Source of the DNA: Mycolicibacterium arenosum
Lineage (GTDB): Bacteria > Actinomycetota > Actinomycetes > Mycobacteriales > Mycobacteriaceae
Assembly (NCBI RefSeq): GCF_024320865.1
Contig: NZ_JANDBD010000003.1
Span: 248,001 to 312,000 of the forward strand
Length of the DNA: 64,000 bases
Direction: 5' to 3'
The position numbers and the translations under genes are program-made. The notes beneath the pieces were generated by a model that saw nothing but the letters and a program-made list of their open reading frames with translations, had not been told where the DNA came from and did not search any database. This document shows positions 16,347 through 25,748 of the stretch, in pieces. How positions within the stretch are numbered: the stretch's first letter is position 1; each line of letters opens with the position of its first letter.

Positions 16347-17990
16347 ATGAGAACGCCGCGAAAGATATTGATCACCGCCTGTATCACCGCACTGGCCGCG
16401 TTCGGGGTCACAGCGTGCGGTGGCGACTCCGACGACAGCGCATCGGGCGAAGGCGGCGACATCAACATCACGATGACGTCGTTCCCCGACTACATCGACC
16501 CGCAGCTCTCCTACACGGTCGAGGGCTGGGAGGTCATGTACAACACCTACATCCCGCTGCTGACGTACAAGCACGCCAAGGGCGCTGACGGCGCCGAGGT
16601 GGTGCCCGCGCTCGCCGAGGCGATGCCCGAGGTATCCCCTGACGGCAGGACCTACACGCTGAAACTCCGCCCCAACATGAAGTACTCAGACGGCACGGAC
16701 ATCAAGGCCTCCGATTTCCCGTACGCCATCCAGCGTCTGTTCAAGGCGAATTCCGGCGGGTCGGTGTTCTACGAAACCATCATCGGCGCAACCGAGTACG
16801 CCGAGGGCAAGGCCGACTCGATCAGCGGCATCACCACCGACGACGCCACCGGCGCGATCACCATCAAGCTGACCGAGGCCAGCGGCACGTTCGACAACCT
16901 GCTGGCGCTGTCGTTCTCGGCGCCCGTGCCACCGAGCACGCCACTCGACGCCGACGCGACTGAGAACCCGCCGCCGACCAGTGGGCCGTTCATGATCACC
17001 AAGGTCGAGCGGCCGCAGACCATGACCATGGAACGCAACCCGAACTTCACGACCGTCAAGGACGCGGGCGCGAGCGAGGTCGCCGACGCCCAGGTCGACA
17101 AGATCACCATCACCCAGAACAAGAACAACTCCGCACAGGTGACCGCGGTGCAGCAGAACCAGGTCGACTTCATGTTCGACCCGCCGGACGCCGACCGCCT
17201 GCCCGAGGTGAAGGCCAAGTACGGCGACCGATTCCGGCTCGAGGAGTCGATCAACACCTACTACTTCTTCATGAACACCAGCAAGGCGCCGTTCGACAAC
17301 CTGAAGGTCCGGCAGGCGATCAACTACGCGATCGACCCCGAGGCGCTCAACCGCGTCTTCGGCGGCCGACTGCACCCGACGCAGCAGATCCTTCCGCCGG
17401 GGATGCCGGGCTACGAGGAGTTCACGCTGTACCCCGGACCGGACATGGCGAAGGCCAAAGCGCTTATCGCCGAGGCCAATCCGGCCGATCGCGACATCAC
17501 GGTGTGGACCGACGACGAACCCGACCGCAAACGGATCGGCGAGTACTACCACGACCTGCTGACTCAGCTGGGCTTCAACGCGACCCTCAAGGTCATCGCG
17601 GGCGACGTCTACTGGGCCACCATCGGCAACCAGTCGACGCCCGATGTGGACACCGGCTTCGCCGACTGGTTCCAGGACTTCCCGCACCCGGACGACTTCT
17701 TCCGGCCGCTACTGAACGGCGCGAGCATCCTGCCGACCAACGGCAACAACTACTCGCGGGCCAACATCCCCGAGCTCGACAAGAAGATGAACGAGCTGGC
17801 CACCCAGCAGATGTCCGACGACCTCGAGAAGCAGTACGCGGCGCTGGACAAGGCGTACATGGAGCAGGCCGTCTGGGCGCCGTACGGCAACGAGGAGTTC
17901 GCGACGTTCGTGTCGGAGCGGATGGACTTCGACAAGGCCTACAGTCACGTGCTGTTCAATCAGGACTACTCGGCACTGGCACTGAAGTAG
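16347..17990 (+). CDS. Peptide/oligopeptide ABC transporter substrate-binding lipoprotein (SBP_bac_5)
   Basis: A 547-residue family-5 extracellular solute-binding protein. The ATG at 16347 has CAGGAG just upstream and gives a lipoprotein signal (MRTPRKILITACITALAAFG) ending in the lipobox VTAC, so it should be lipid-anchored outside the membrane. Family hallmarks are the early YTLKLRPNMKYSDG and the later FDNLKVRQAINYAIDPEAL. It captures peptides or similar solutes for the permeases and ATPases encoded directly downstream. Exact substrate unknown. Confidence 0.9.
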   Translation: MRTPRKILITACITALAAFGVTACGGDSDDSASGEGGDINITMTSFPDYIDPQLSYTVEGWEVMYNTYIPLLTYKHAKGADGAEVVPALAEAMPEVSPDGRTYTLKLRPNMKYSDGTDIKASDFPYAIQRLFKANSGGSVFYETIIGATEYAEGKADSISGITTDDATGAITIKLTEASGTFDNLLALSFSAPVPPSTPLDADATENPPPTSGPFMITKVERPQTMTMERNPNFTTVKDAGASEVADAQVDKITITQNKNNSAQVTAVQQNQVDFMFDPPDADRLPEVKAKYGDRFRLEESINTYYFFMNTSKAPFDNLKVRQAINYAIDPEALNRVFGGRLHPTQQILPPGMPGYEEFTLYPGPDMAKAKALIAEANPADRDITVWTDDEPDRKRIGEYYHDLLTQLGFNATLKVIAGDVYWATIGNQSTPDVDTGFADWFQDFPHPDDFFRPLLNGASILPTNGNNYSRANIPELDKKMNELATQQMSDDLEKQYAALDKAYMEQAVWAPYGNEEFATFVSERMDFDKAYSHVLFNQDYSALALK

Positions 17991-19028
17991 ATGGGCGCCC
18001 CGCTGGGGGACGTCGAGGTATCGGATGTACCACCGCTACCCGTCGGCGTCTCCGCTGAACACATTCGCGGGCGCAGTCCCTGGTTCCTCGCGTGGATGCG
18101 CCTGCGGCGCAACAAGTTCGCACTGGGATTCGGAGCGCTGTTCGTCGCCGTCGTCATCGCCTGCCTCGCCGCGCCGCTGTGGGCGGATCACGTCGCCCAC
18201 ACCGGACCGAACCAGAATCACATCACCGACAAGGTGATGCGCGACGGGCAGGAGACCTACGTCGTCTCTCCGGACGGCACGCCCATCGGACCCGGCCTGC
18301 ACGGTCAGTACCTACTCGGCGCCGACCAGAACGGCCGGGACGTCATGGTGCGACTGCTGTACGGCGGCCGGACGTCGATCTTCGTCGGCGCACTGGCCGC
18401 CGGGGTCACCACGGTGCTCGCCGTTCTCGTCGGACTGCTCTGCGGGTACTACCGCGGTTGGGTCGACGCGGTGCTGTCCCGGGTGATGGACGTCATCTGG
18501 GCGTTCCCGGTGCTGCTGCTCGGCATCGCGCTCGGCACCACGCTGGCGTTGGGTGGTGTGAAGATCGGCAGTCTCGTCGTCGCGGGCGACTCGCTGTGGA
18601 TTCCGATCCTCATCATCGGCCTGGTGTACGTGCCTTATATGGCCAGACCGATCCGAGGCGAGATCCTGGCGCTGCGGGAGAAGGAGTTCATCGAGGCCGC
18701 GGTGGCGCAGGGCAAGGGGCCGCTGCGGATCATGGTGTCCGAACTGCTGCCGAACGTGGCGTCGACGCTCATCGTCTTCTTCACGCTGAACATCGCCAAC
18801 AACATGCTGCTGGAGTCGGCGCTGTCGTTCCTCGGCGCCGGCGTCCGGCCGCCCAACGCGTCGTGGGGGACGATGATCGCCGACGGGTACCAGAACATCT
18901 ACACCGCACCCCACCTGACGATCGTTCCCGGCGCGATGATCGCGCTGACGGTGTTGTCGCTCAACGTGTTCGGCGACGGTTTGCGTGACGCGCTCGATCC
19001 GCGCGCGAAGATCAGGCTGGAGCACTAG
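17991..19028 (+). CDS. Peptide ABC transporter permease, DppC/OppC type
   Basis: A 345-residue inner-membrane permease. The N-terminal OppC_N segment is followed by the periplasmic LLGADQNGRDVMVRLLYGGR, characteristic of DppC/OppC, and then five core helices. The EAA loop near residue 225 (EFIEAAVAQGKGPLRIMVSE) docks the ATPases. Its ATG immediately abuts the stop of the binding-protein gene. Unusually, it precedes the DppB-type gene. Confidence 0.9.
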   Translation: MGAPLGDVEVSDVPPLPVGVSAEHIRGRSPWFLAWMRLRRNKFALGFGALFVAVVIACLAAPLWADHVAHTGPNQNHITDKVMRDGQETYVVSPDGTPIGPGLHGQYLLGADQNGRDVMVRLLYGGRTSIFVGALAAGVTTVLAVLVGLLCGYYRGWVDAVLSRVMDVIWAFPVLLLGIALGTTLALGGVKIGSLVVAGDSLWIPILIIGLVYVPYMARPIRGEILALREKEFIEAAVAQGKGPLRIMVSELLPNVASTLIVFFTLNIANNMLLESALSFLGAGVRPPNASWGTMIADGYQNIYTAPHLTIVPGAMIALTVLSLNVFGDGLRDALDPRAKIRLEH

Positions 19029-19032
19029 ACCG

Positions 19033-19995
19033 ATGGCTCGTTTCGTCATTCGACGCATCCTCGGGATGCTCGCGGTGCTGTTCGCGATCTCGGTGATCGT
19101 GTTCCTCATCTTCAACGTGATCCCCAACTCCGATCCCGCCCAGCGCATCGCGGGCAAGAACGCCAACCCCGCGCTGATCGCCAGGGTCAGTGCCGATCTC
19201 GGGCTCGACCAGCCGCTGCCGGTGCAGTACGTCACGATGATGAAGCAGATCTTCACCGGACAGTTGACGTCGTACGCCAGCTCGCAGAACGTTGCCGAGC
19301 AGATCTGGAAGGGCCTGCCCGCCACGATGTCCCTGTGCATCGGCGCGGCCGTCCTGTGGATGGCAGTCGCCGTGCTCTTCGGATACCTGTCGGCCGTGCG
19401 CGCCGGCCGGTTCACCGATCGCACGCTGACGGTGCTGGCGCTCATCGGCATCTCGATGCCGGTGTTCTGGCTGGCCGCCATCCTGCTGTACTTCTTCAGC
19501 TTCAAGGTCGAACTGTTCCCGACGGGCAGCTACGTCGCGTTCTCCAAGGACCCGTTGGAATGGGCCTACCACCTGGTGCTGCCGTGGATCACCCTGGCGG
19601 TGCTCTACGTCGGGTTCTACAGCAGGTTGCTGCGCTCCAACATGCTCGACGTGATGAACGAGGACTATGTGCGCACAGCGCGCGCGAAAGGACTGTCCGA
19701 GAGGCAGATACGTATCAAGCACGTCCTGCGTAACTCGATGATCCCGGTGATCACGCTGTTCGGCCTGGACTTCGGGATGGTGGTCGGCGGCGGCGCCATC
19801 CTCACCGAGACGGTGTTCAATCTCAACGGCGTCGGACTCTACGCCGGGCAGGCCATCGGCGCCCTCGACCTGCCGCCACTCATGGGCGTGACGATGTTCG
19901 GCGCGTTCTTCATCGTGCTCTTCAACACCATCGTCGACGTCCTGTACGCGTTGCTCGACCCCCGAATTCGACTCGGACAGGCGGCACCCGCATGA
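19033..19995 (+). CDS. Peptide ABC transporter permease, DppB/OppB type
   Basis: A 320-residue permease with the N-terminal [20 protein letters not shown] helix, the DppB-typical [11 protein letters not shown]...[11 protein letters not shown] region and an EAA loop ([17 protein letters not shown]). It forms the translocation pore together with the DppC-type subunit whose gene ends 4 bases before. The ATG at 19033 fits the family start; an upstream in-frame start would overlap the preceding gene. It overlaps the following ATPase gene by 4 nt. Confidence 0.9.
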   Translation: MARFVIRRILGMLAVLFAISVIVFLIFNVIPNSDPAQRIAGKNANPALIARVSADLGLDQPLPVQYVTMMKQIFTGQLTSYASSQNVAEQIWKGLPATMSLCIGAAVLWMAVAVLFGYLSAVRAGRFTDRTLTVLALIGISMPVFWLAAILLYFFSFKVELFPTGSYVAFSKDPLEWAYHLVLPWITLAVLYVGFYSRLLRSNMLDVMNEDYVRTARAKGLSERQIRIKHVLRNSMIPVITLFGLDFGMVVGGGAILTETVFNLNGVGLYAGQAIGALDLPPLMGVTMFGAFFIVLFNTIVDVLYALLDPRIRLGQAAPA

Positions 19996-20996
19996 TGTTG
20001 TCAGTCGAGAACCTCAGCGTGCGGTTCGCCACCGACGGCGGCACGGTGCACGCGGTCGACGGTGTCTCGTTCACTCTCGACAAGGGCGAAATACTCGCCA
20101 TCGTCGGCGAATCCGGTTCGGGCAAGAGCGTGACCGCCCAGACCGTGCTGGGTCTCACCCGTTCCCCGAATACCACGATCACGGGGTCCGTGACGTTCGA
20201 CGGCCAGGACCTCACCACGATGGACGACCGGGGGCTGCGGGGCGTGCGCGGCGAGCGGATCGCGATGATCTTCCAGGATCCGATGACGTCGCTGAACCCC
20301 GTCTACCGGGTCGGGGATCAGATCGTCGAGATGATCCGCGCCCACCGCGCCGTGTCCAAGGCGGAGGCCCGCGTCAGCGCCGTCGAGCTACTCGGTTCGG
20401 TCGGAATACCCAATCCCGAACGGCGCGTTCGGGATTACCCGCATGAGTTCTCCGGCGGCATGCGACAGCGGGTGATGATCGCGATGGCACTCGCCCTCGA
20501 TCCCGACGTGCTGATCGCCGACGAGCCCACGACCGCCCTCGACGTGACCGTCCAGGCGCAGATTCTGAGCCTGCTGCAACGGCTGAACACCGAGCGCGGG
20601 CTCGCCGTCGTGCTGATCACCCACGACCTGGGCGTCGTCGCCGAGGTCGCCGACCGAGTGGCGGTCATGTACGCCGGGCAGATCGTCGAGGACGCCACCC
20701 TCGACGAACTGTTCTACAACCCGCAACACCCCTACACCTGGGGTCTGCTTGGCTCGCTCGCGCGGCTCGACCAGCCGACACCCGTTCGGCTGGAGCAGAT
20801 TCCGGGGATGCCACCGTCGCTCGCCAACCCGCCGTCGGGCTGCCGGTTCGCTCCGCGCTGCCCGCACGAGTTCGATCGCTGCGCCGAACCGCCCCCGCTT
20901 CGGGACGGGAACCGCTGTTGGCTCAACCCGGACCGCAAGCGCGAGCTGCGCGAGGTCGACGGCCGGATCGGATTGCGGAAGGCGGTGAATTCGTGA
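19992..20996 (+). CDS. Peptide ABC transporter ATPase, DppD/OppD type
   Basis: A 334-residue ATP-binding subunit with Walker [10 protein letters not shown], signature SGGMRQRV, and Walker [12 protein letters not shown]. The C-terminal oligopeptide/dipeptide transporter extension has the clustered cysteines [14 protein letters not shown] that often bind an Fe-S centre in this family. The start is ATG 19992, overlapping the permease stop; the adjacent ATG at 19995 is equally possible. It energises peptide import with the DppF-type ATPase encoded next. Confidence 0.92.
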   Translation: MMLSVENLSVRFATDGGTVHAVDGVSFTLDKGEILAIVGESGSGKSVTAQTVLGLTRSPNTTITGSVTFDGQDLTTMDDRGLRGVRGERIAMIFQDPMTSLNPVYRVGDQIVEMIRAHRAVSKAEARVSAVELLGSVGIPNPERRVRDYPHEFSGGMRQRVMIAMALALDPDVLIADEPTTALDVTVQAQILSLLQRLNTERGLAVVLITHDLGVVAEVADRVAVMYAGQIVEDATLDELFYNPQHPYTWGLLGSLARLDQPTPVRLEQIPGMPPSLANPPSGCRFAPRCPHEFDRCAEPPPLRDGNRCWLNPDRKRELREVDGRIGLRKAVNS

Positions 20997-21027
20997 CGGT
21001 TCAGCGAGAAGCGAAGCGGGATCGCGC

Positions 21028-22023
21028 ATGACAAACGAGGTGCTGCTCGAGGTGAAGGATCTCGTCAAGCACTTCCCCATCAAGTCGGGTGTCGTCATCG
21101 ACCGCGAGGTCGGCCGCGTCAAGGCGGTGGACGGCGTCAGCCTGACGATTCGCGAGGGCGAAACCCTCGGATTGGTCGGCGAATCCGGATGCGGCAAGTC
21201 CACCCTGTGCCGCGTGATCCTGCAGCTGACGACGCCGACGTCGGGGTCGGTCACGTTCGCGGGTGACGAACTGGTGGGGCGATCCCGCCGCGCGATGCGC
21301 CCGATCCGCAGGCAGATTCAGATGATCTTCCAGGATCCGTACGCATCGCTGAACCCACGCAAGCGGGTCAGCCGGATCATCGGTGAACCCATGGAGATGC
21401 ACGGCATCGCCAGCGGGCGGGACGTCGACACTCGGGTTCGCGATCTCCTCGACCGCGTCGGTCTGCAACCCGAGCACGGCGATCGCTACCCGCACGAGTT
21501 CTCCGGTGGCCAACGACAGCGCATCGGCATCGCCAGGGCAATCGCGCTGCGGCCCAAGCTCATCATCGCCGACGAGCCGGTCTCCGCGTTGGACGTCTCG
21601 GTCCAGGCTCAGATCGTCAACCTGCTCAAGGATCTTCAGTCCGAGATGGGGCTGTCATACCTGTTCGTCGCGCACGACCTGGGTGTCGTCCGACACGTAT
21701 CCGACCGCGTTGCGGTGATGTACCTCGGCCGGATCGTCGAAAGCGCCACGGCGAGCCGACTCTACGAGCACCCGCTGCACCCGTACTCCAACGCGCTGCT
21801 CTCAGCCGTGCCGATCCCCGACCCGAAGGCCAACGTCGCACGCGAGCGGCTGGTCCTCGACGGCGACGTCCCGAGTCCGATCGACCCGCCCGCGGGGTGC
21901 CACTTCCACACGCGGTGCCCATGGGCCACCGACGTGTGCGTCGACGACGATCCGGTACTGCGCGAACTGAAGCCGGAACACGTCGCGGCGTGCCATCACC
22001 CCCGCAATCTGCAGTCCCACTGA
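21028..22023 (+). CDS. Peptide ABC transporter ATPase, DppF/OppF type
   Basis: A 331-residue second ATPase of the importer, with Walker A GESGCGKS, signature SGGQRQRI, Walker B IADEPVSALD and a C-terminal CHFHTRCPWATDVC cysteine cluster. DppF-type features include the long insert after the first strand (KHFPIKSGVVIDREVGRVKA). It lies 31 bases after the DppD-type gene and closes the operon. It converges on the DM13 gene with only 8 bases between stops. Confidence 0.92.
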   Translation: MTNEVLLEVKDLVKHFPIKSGVVIDREVGRVKAVDGVSLTIREGETLGLVGESGCGKSTLCRVILQLTTPTSGSVTFAGDELVGRSRRAMRPIRRQIQMIFQDPYASLNPRKRVSRIIGEPMEMHGIASGRDVDTRVRDLLDRVGLQPEHGDRYPHEFSGGQRQRIGIARAIALRPKLIIADEPVSALDVSVQAQIVNLLKDLQSEMGLSYLFVAHDLGVVRHVSDRVAVMYLGRIVESATASRLYEHPLHPYSNALLSAVPIPDPKANVARERLVLDGDVPSPIDPPAGCHFHTRCPWATDVCVDDDPVLRELKPEHVAACHHPRNLQSH

Positions 22024-22031
22024 TGATCTGA

Positions 22032-22571
22032 TCACAGGACCGGAGTCATTGCGGCCGCGCCGAATGAGACATTGAATCGGTCGCACCATATGCTGACGCT
22101 GGCCAGTCCGGAGATGTCGACGCCGGCGGGGACCGGGTAGTTCGCGTCGCCGCGATTGCCCTTCAGCGCGCCGAGATCGACGTGCCGACCGTCATCGAAC
22201 ACATGCCAGCCTTCGGTGCCGGGGAGCACGGGGGCATCGCTGATGAGGACGTGGAGGTCGGGGCCGTCGCTGGTCTCGAGCCCCTGGATCCGCACGATCA
22301 GGGTGCCGTCGGAGTTGCGAATCAACCGGACGAGGCCCGCGGTGTCGTGTTCGTGCGTGATCAGCCTGCCCTGCGCCAGCACCACCGGTCCCTGCGGGGC
22401 AGTGTCCGCACCCGCCTCGGGTAGGCCCGGAAGCGTCTCGGCGACCGTAGTGTCGGTGATCAATCTCCAGGGCTGGAACCAGTAGGCGCCCAGGGAGAGT
22501 CCACCGACGACGACAATCGCCAGACTCAGAAGGACTAGACGGGGCAGGCGACGAGCGGGGGTCGATGACAT
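22032..22571 (-). CDS. Membrane-anchored DM13-domain protein
   Basis: A 179-residue protein with one N-terminal membrane anchor (LVLLSLAIVVVGGLSLGAYW) and an extracytoplasmic DM13 domain. The domain shows GLETSDGPDLHVLISD, GALKGNRGDANYPVP and a single cysteine in SIWCDRFNVSFG; DM13 domains are proposed redox or electron-transfer modules. It follows the Hsp70-like gene by 39 bases on the same strand, so the two are probably co-transcribed. The function is inferred from the domain only. Confidence 0.85.
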   Translation of the reverse strand: MSSTPARRLPRLVLLSLAIVVVGGLSLGAYWFQPWRLITDTTVAETLPGLPEAGADTAPQGPVVLAQGRLITHEHDTAGLVRLIRNSDGTLIVRIQGLETSDGPDLHVLISDAPVLPGTEGWHVFDDGRHVDLGALKGNRGDANYPVPAGVDISGLASVSIWCDRFNVSFGAAAMTPVL

Positions 22572-22610
22572 ACCCGTTCGTGTGCAGTTCCGGTCGAACC
22601 GTTACACAAC

Positions 22611-24371
22611 TCAGTACGGGTACTGCGGCTGCTGGGGGTACTGCGGGTACTGCGGCTGGTACGGGTTGGTCGTCGTACCCGAGTTCGGCACCTGGATCGG
22701 AATCGGCACCGGCACGAACGGGACGGTGAGGTAACTCGTCGTCATCGTCGGCGTCGTCGTGGTCGTGGTCGTCGTCGTTGTGGTGGTCGGGGTTGTCGTC
22801 GTGGTCGTCGTGGTCGTCGTGGTGGTGGTGGTCGTGGTGGTGGTCGTGGTCGTGGGAGGGGTCGTGGTCTCCGCGGTCGTGATCACCGTGACGGGCGGCT
22901 CGTAGGTCGGCTCAGGCGGGGGTGGCGGCGCTTCGGTGACGGTCACGATGCTCGGCGGCAGTTGCTCGGGAGTGGTGGGCATCAGTTGCTCGGGCGACGG
23001 GGGCGGTTCGACCCTGCTCTGCGGGACGGACGTCGCCGTGACCGGTGCCGTGGTCGGCGTCGGCGAGGAGTCGTCGACGGCGTTGGTGAGGACCACCGCG
23101 ACTCCGCCGACCGCCACCAGTGCCACGACCGCCGAGAGCCCGAACACCAACTGCGGCAACCGCTGCCAGGGCCGGTCCTCGACGACGTCGACGGGCCCGG
23201 TCGGTGGCACGTACTGTGCGGCAGCGCGCGTCGTACCCGTGTCGTAGACGTACTCCCCGTCGTCGACGTACAGCAGGGAGTCGTCGGTCACCTCGTCGGC
23301 CTGCGACCACGCCAGCGCGCGGAATGTCGCCGAGCCGGGTTCGGCGGCGCTGACGTCGGGCGGGACCTGGGCAGTCGGCGCCACCCCGGTGGCGGCCTCG
23401 GCGTCCGCGGCGTACGCGGCGAAGACGGCCGCACCCACTGCGGCGTCCAACGCCGGTGCGGGTGTGGTCACCAGCGCGGCGGCGGTGTGGCTCGCCAGCC
23501 GCTGAGCGATCAGTGGCATCCTGGCGCCACCGCCGACCAGTGCGACCGTCGTGAGGTCCGACTGCGCGATCCTGTTGCGCTGCAACACATCGTCGAGCTC
23601 CGACAGCACCTCGGAAAGTCGCGGTTCCGCCAACGATTCGAGGTCCGCACGGGTCACGTCGACGGTCGTCGAGTGCCCTGGCAGCTCGACGCGTACCTCG
23701 GCGGCCTGCGCGTCGGAGAGCGCCTCCTTGGCGCGACGGCACTCCTCGCGTAACAGCGAGAGCGAACCTACTGCGGCGGTGCCCGCGGGATCGACACCGC
23801 CGGCGTCGGCGACCCGCTCCAGAACGAACGTCATGAGAGCCTGGTCGATGTGGTCACCGGAGAAGTCCGCGTGCCGAACGGTGTCGATCGGCTCGAACGA
23901 CGCGGCGGCGTCGGCGAGGGTGATGCTGGTGCCGCCTCCGCCGAAGTCCAGCAGCGCCACCACCCCGGCCGCGGGCAGGCCGGGGTTCGCGTTCAGGGCC
24001 GTCAGCGCGGCGACCGCGTCGGACACCAGCCGGGGCGGCGAACCGTTCGGGGCGAGGTTCGGCTTCTCCCGCATCGCGGCGCGCAGCGTTCGCAGCGTGG
24101 CGCCGGTCCAGTGCGCGGGTACGGCGACTGCCAACCGGTCCGATGGCTCGTCCCCGACGAGCGCGGACAGTGCCTCGACCACCAGTTGGTCAGCCGAGTG
24201 CGCGGCGCCGTCGGCGGTGATCAACGGAACCGGGTCGCCGACGCGCTCGACGAAGCCGCCGATGGCCTGCCCGGCGAGGGTCAGGACGGAGCGGCGTATC
24301 ACTGGTGGGTTGCCGACGCGAGCCGCGACCAGGTTCGTCGTCCCGATCGACAACCCCATTGGGTCGCTCAT
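22611..24371 (-). CDS. Hsp70-like ATPase with membrane segment and poly-threonine C-terminal tail
   Basis: About 586 residues. The N-terminal ~370 residues form an actin/Hsp70-type ATPase (LSIGTTN phosphate-1 loop, LLDFGGGGTSI phosphate-2, VALVGGGARMPLI adenosine motif). The canonical Hsp70 substrate domain is replaced by a linker, a transmembrane helix near residue 410 (LVFGLSAVVALVAVGGVAVVL) and an exported Pro/Thr tail with long uninterrupted Thr runs, ending in PQYPQ repeats. The ATG at 24371 (MSDPMGLSIGTTN) fits the ATPase fold; an upstream in-frame start adds unlikely residues. The layout recalls M. tuberculosis Rv0312. It may link cytoplasmic ATP state to the cell wall; this is inference. 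Confidence 0.85.
   Translation of the reverse strand: MSDPMGLSIGTTNLVAARVGNPPVIRRSVLTLAGQAIGGFVERVGDPVPLITADGAAHSADQLVVEALSALVGDEPSDRLAVAVPAHWTGATLRTLRAAMREKPNLAPNGSPPRLVSDAVAALTALNANPGLPAAGVVALLDFGGGGTSITLADAAASFEPIDTVRHADFSGDHIDQALMTFVLERVADAGGVDPAGTAAVGSLSLLREECRRAKEALSDAQAAEVRVELPGHSTTVDVTRADLESLAEPRLSEVLSELDDVLQRNRIAQSDLTTVALVGGGARMPLIAQRLASHTAAALVTTPAPALDAAVGAAVFAAYAADAEAATGVAPTAQVPPDVSAAEPGSATFRALAWSQADEVTDDSLLYVDDGEYVYDTGTTRAAAQYVPPTGPVDVVEDRPWQRLPQLVFGLSAVVALVAVGGVAVVLTNAVDDSSPTPTTAPVTATSVPQSRVEPPPSPEQLMPTTPEQLPPSIVTVTEAPPPPPEPTYEPPVTVITTAETTTPPTTTTTTTTTTTTTTTTTTTTTPTTTTTTTTTTTTPTMTTSYLTVPFVPVPIPIQVPNSGTTTNPYQPQYPQYPQQPQYPY
22750..22860 (-). repeat. Trinucleotide-rich tract encoding poly-Thr
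   Basis: About 110 bases of mixed gtc/gtg/ggt triplets encode two long threonine runs separated by a proline. Simple triplet repeats like this are prone to slippage, so the length may differ between strains. Confidence 0.8.
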
Positions 24372-24606
24372 ATCGGCACCACGATAACCGGGTTCGCCGG
24401 GCCGGCCGTGCTGACACTCCGTTGGCGAACCTGTGAACAGTGTTGCCCCGACTATGTTTTGGCTGTGGAATCGGCCCACGACGGCAACCCGACGAGTCGA
24501 CTGGCAAACACCGTCCGCCCTCATCGGAGCCGAAGTTGACGTCGCCGTCAATCATTTCGTGGCCGTGCTCTATGCCGTGTTGCACGGTGTGTGTTGCAAT
24601 GTGGCG

Positions 24607-25065
24607 ATGGGTGACATCGACGACATTCAGCAAGTCAAGTACCGGTATCTGCGCGCGCTCGACACCAAACACTGGGATGAGATGGCCGCGACGCTGACCG
24701 AGGACGTGATCGGACGGTACGGCGAGTCCATCGGCGAGACCCACGAGTTCGACAACCGGGACGACCTGATGGCGTTCATGGAGAAGTCGATGGGACCCGA
24801 CCTGATCACCGAGCACCGCGTCACCCACCCCGAGATCGCCGTCGACGGCGACGAGGCCACCGGCACCTGGTACCTCCAGGACAAGGTGATCGTGCCCAAG
24901 TTCGACTTCATGCTGATCGGCGCGGGCTTCTATCACGACCGCTACCGCCGCACCGCCGACGGCTGGCGGATCAGCGAAACCGGTTACGACAGAACGTACG
25001 ACGCGCAGATGTCGTTGAAGGCGCTGGATTTCAAGGTGAAGGTCGGGCGCGCAGTCAAGCAGTGA
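24607..25065 (+). CDS. SnoaL/NTF2-like protein
   Basis: A 152-residue protein of the NTF2-like superfamily. It opens with DDIQQVKYRYLRALDTKHWDEMAATLTEDV and carries the family pattern TEHRVTHPEIAVDGDEATGTWYL. The fold houses isomerases, dehydratases and orphan ligand-binding proteins; no catalytic set can be assigned. ATG 24607 is preferred, and a GTG two codons earlier is possible. The position next to YkuD and Hsp70-like genes matches what I recall for Rv0310c in M. tuberculosis. It converges on the L,D-transpeptidase gene with 3 bases between stops. Confidence 0.8.
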   Translation: MGDIDDIQQVKYRYLRALDTKHWDEMAATLTEDVIGRYGESIGETHEFDNRDDLMAFMEKSMGPDLITEHRVTHPEIAVDGDEATGTWYLQDKVIVPKFDFMLIGAGFYHDRYRRTADGWRISETGYDRTYDAQMSLKALDFKVKVGRAVKQ

Positions 25066-25068
25066 GCG

Positions 25069-25716
25069 TCACTTCGCGATCGCGATCAGCGCACCGGGAC
25101 GCAGCCACTTCATCAGCGTGACCAGCATCGCGTCGTCGATCGCGACGCAACCCGCCGTCGGTCCGCCGTCGGTGCTGTGCAGGAAGAAGGCGCTGCCCTT
25201 GCCGGGGACCCGCTGCTTGTTGACCCCCATCACGACCGCGTGGGCATACTGCGGGATGTCCAGGTTCTCCGTGCCACCCGAGGTGCTGAAGGGGCACTGC
25301 GCTTTCTCGCACACCTGCATCGTGTTGTAGGTGGGGCTCTTCACGTCGCCGTCCCACCAGTGGTTGGACCCCACCTGGACGTACTGCAGTCCGCCGCCCG
25401 GATTCGGTTGCGTGCCAAAGGCGAAGTCCAGGGGGTAGATCCCCATCGGCGTCATCCCCGAACCCTCGTAATGATCCGCGGACATGCCGTTCTCGCCGAT
25501 CTTGGCCGGGATCGCCGCCGCGACGGCCCGCCACCCCGCTGCCCCGCGCTCGTACACGTCGACCTTGGCGTCCGTACCACCAACGCCGACAACGGAAATC
25601 ACCTGCGTCGCGGAGCCGACCTCGCTCGCGAACCAGGGGGTGAGGTCAGCGCGGGCGGACGGTGCCACCGAGATCGCCACCGCCGCCGCACACAGCAGGG
25701 TGAGCAGTCGTCGCAC
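25069..25716 (-). CDS. Secreted L,D-transpeptidase-like (YkuD) protein
   Basis: About 215 residues. A GTG at 25716 gives a compact Sec signal (VRRLLTLLCAAAVAISVAPSARA) with ARA cleavage; a TTG at 25752 overlapping the upstream stop is the longer alternative. The mature part is a YkuD-type domain with the catalytic motif HSTDGGPTAGCVAI (His and Cys near residue 188). Such enzymes cross-link peptidoglycan stems or modify the wall. A CEKAQC pair could form a disulfide. It resembles Rv0309 of M. tuberculosis from memory. It directly follows the AHSA1 gene on the same strand. Confidence 0.85.
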   Translation of the reverse strand: MRRLLTLLCAAAVAISVAPSARADLTPWFASEVGSATQVISVVGVGGTDAKVDVYERGAAGWRAVAAAIPAKIGENGMSADHYEGSGMTPMGIYPLDFAFGTQPNPGGGLQYVQVGSNHWWDGDVKSPTYNTMQVCEKAQCPFSTSGGTENLDIPQYAHAVVMGVNKQRVPGKGSAFFLHSTDGGPTAGCVAIDDAMLVTLMKWLRPGALIAIAK

Positions 25717-25748
25717 CCGTCCATGGTTCGCACACCACGACACCGCGG

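Noticed and set aside
18312..19505. 397-residue minus-strand frame opposite the permease genes
   Set aside because: It is antisense to two well-identified permease genes and has shadow-type composition.
22750..22860. Triplet-rich tract as a possible CRISPR or satellite array
   Set aside because: There are no spacers or fixed-length repeats; the triplets encode poly-threonine in the Hsp70-like protein.
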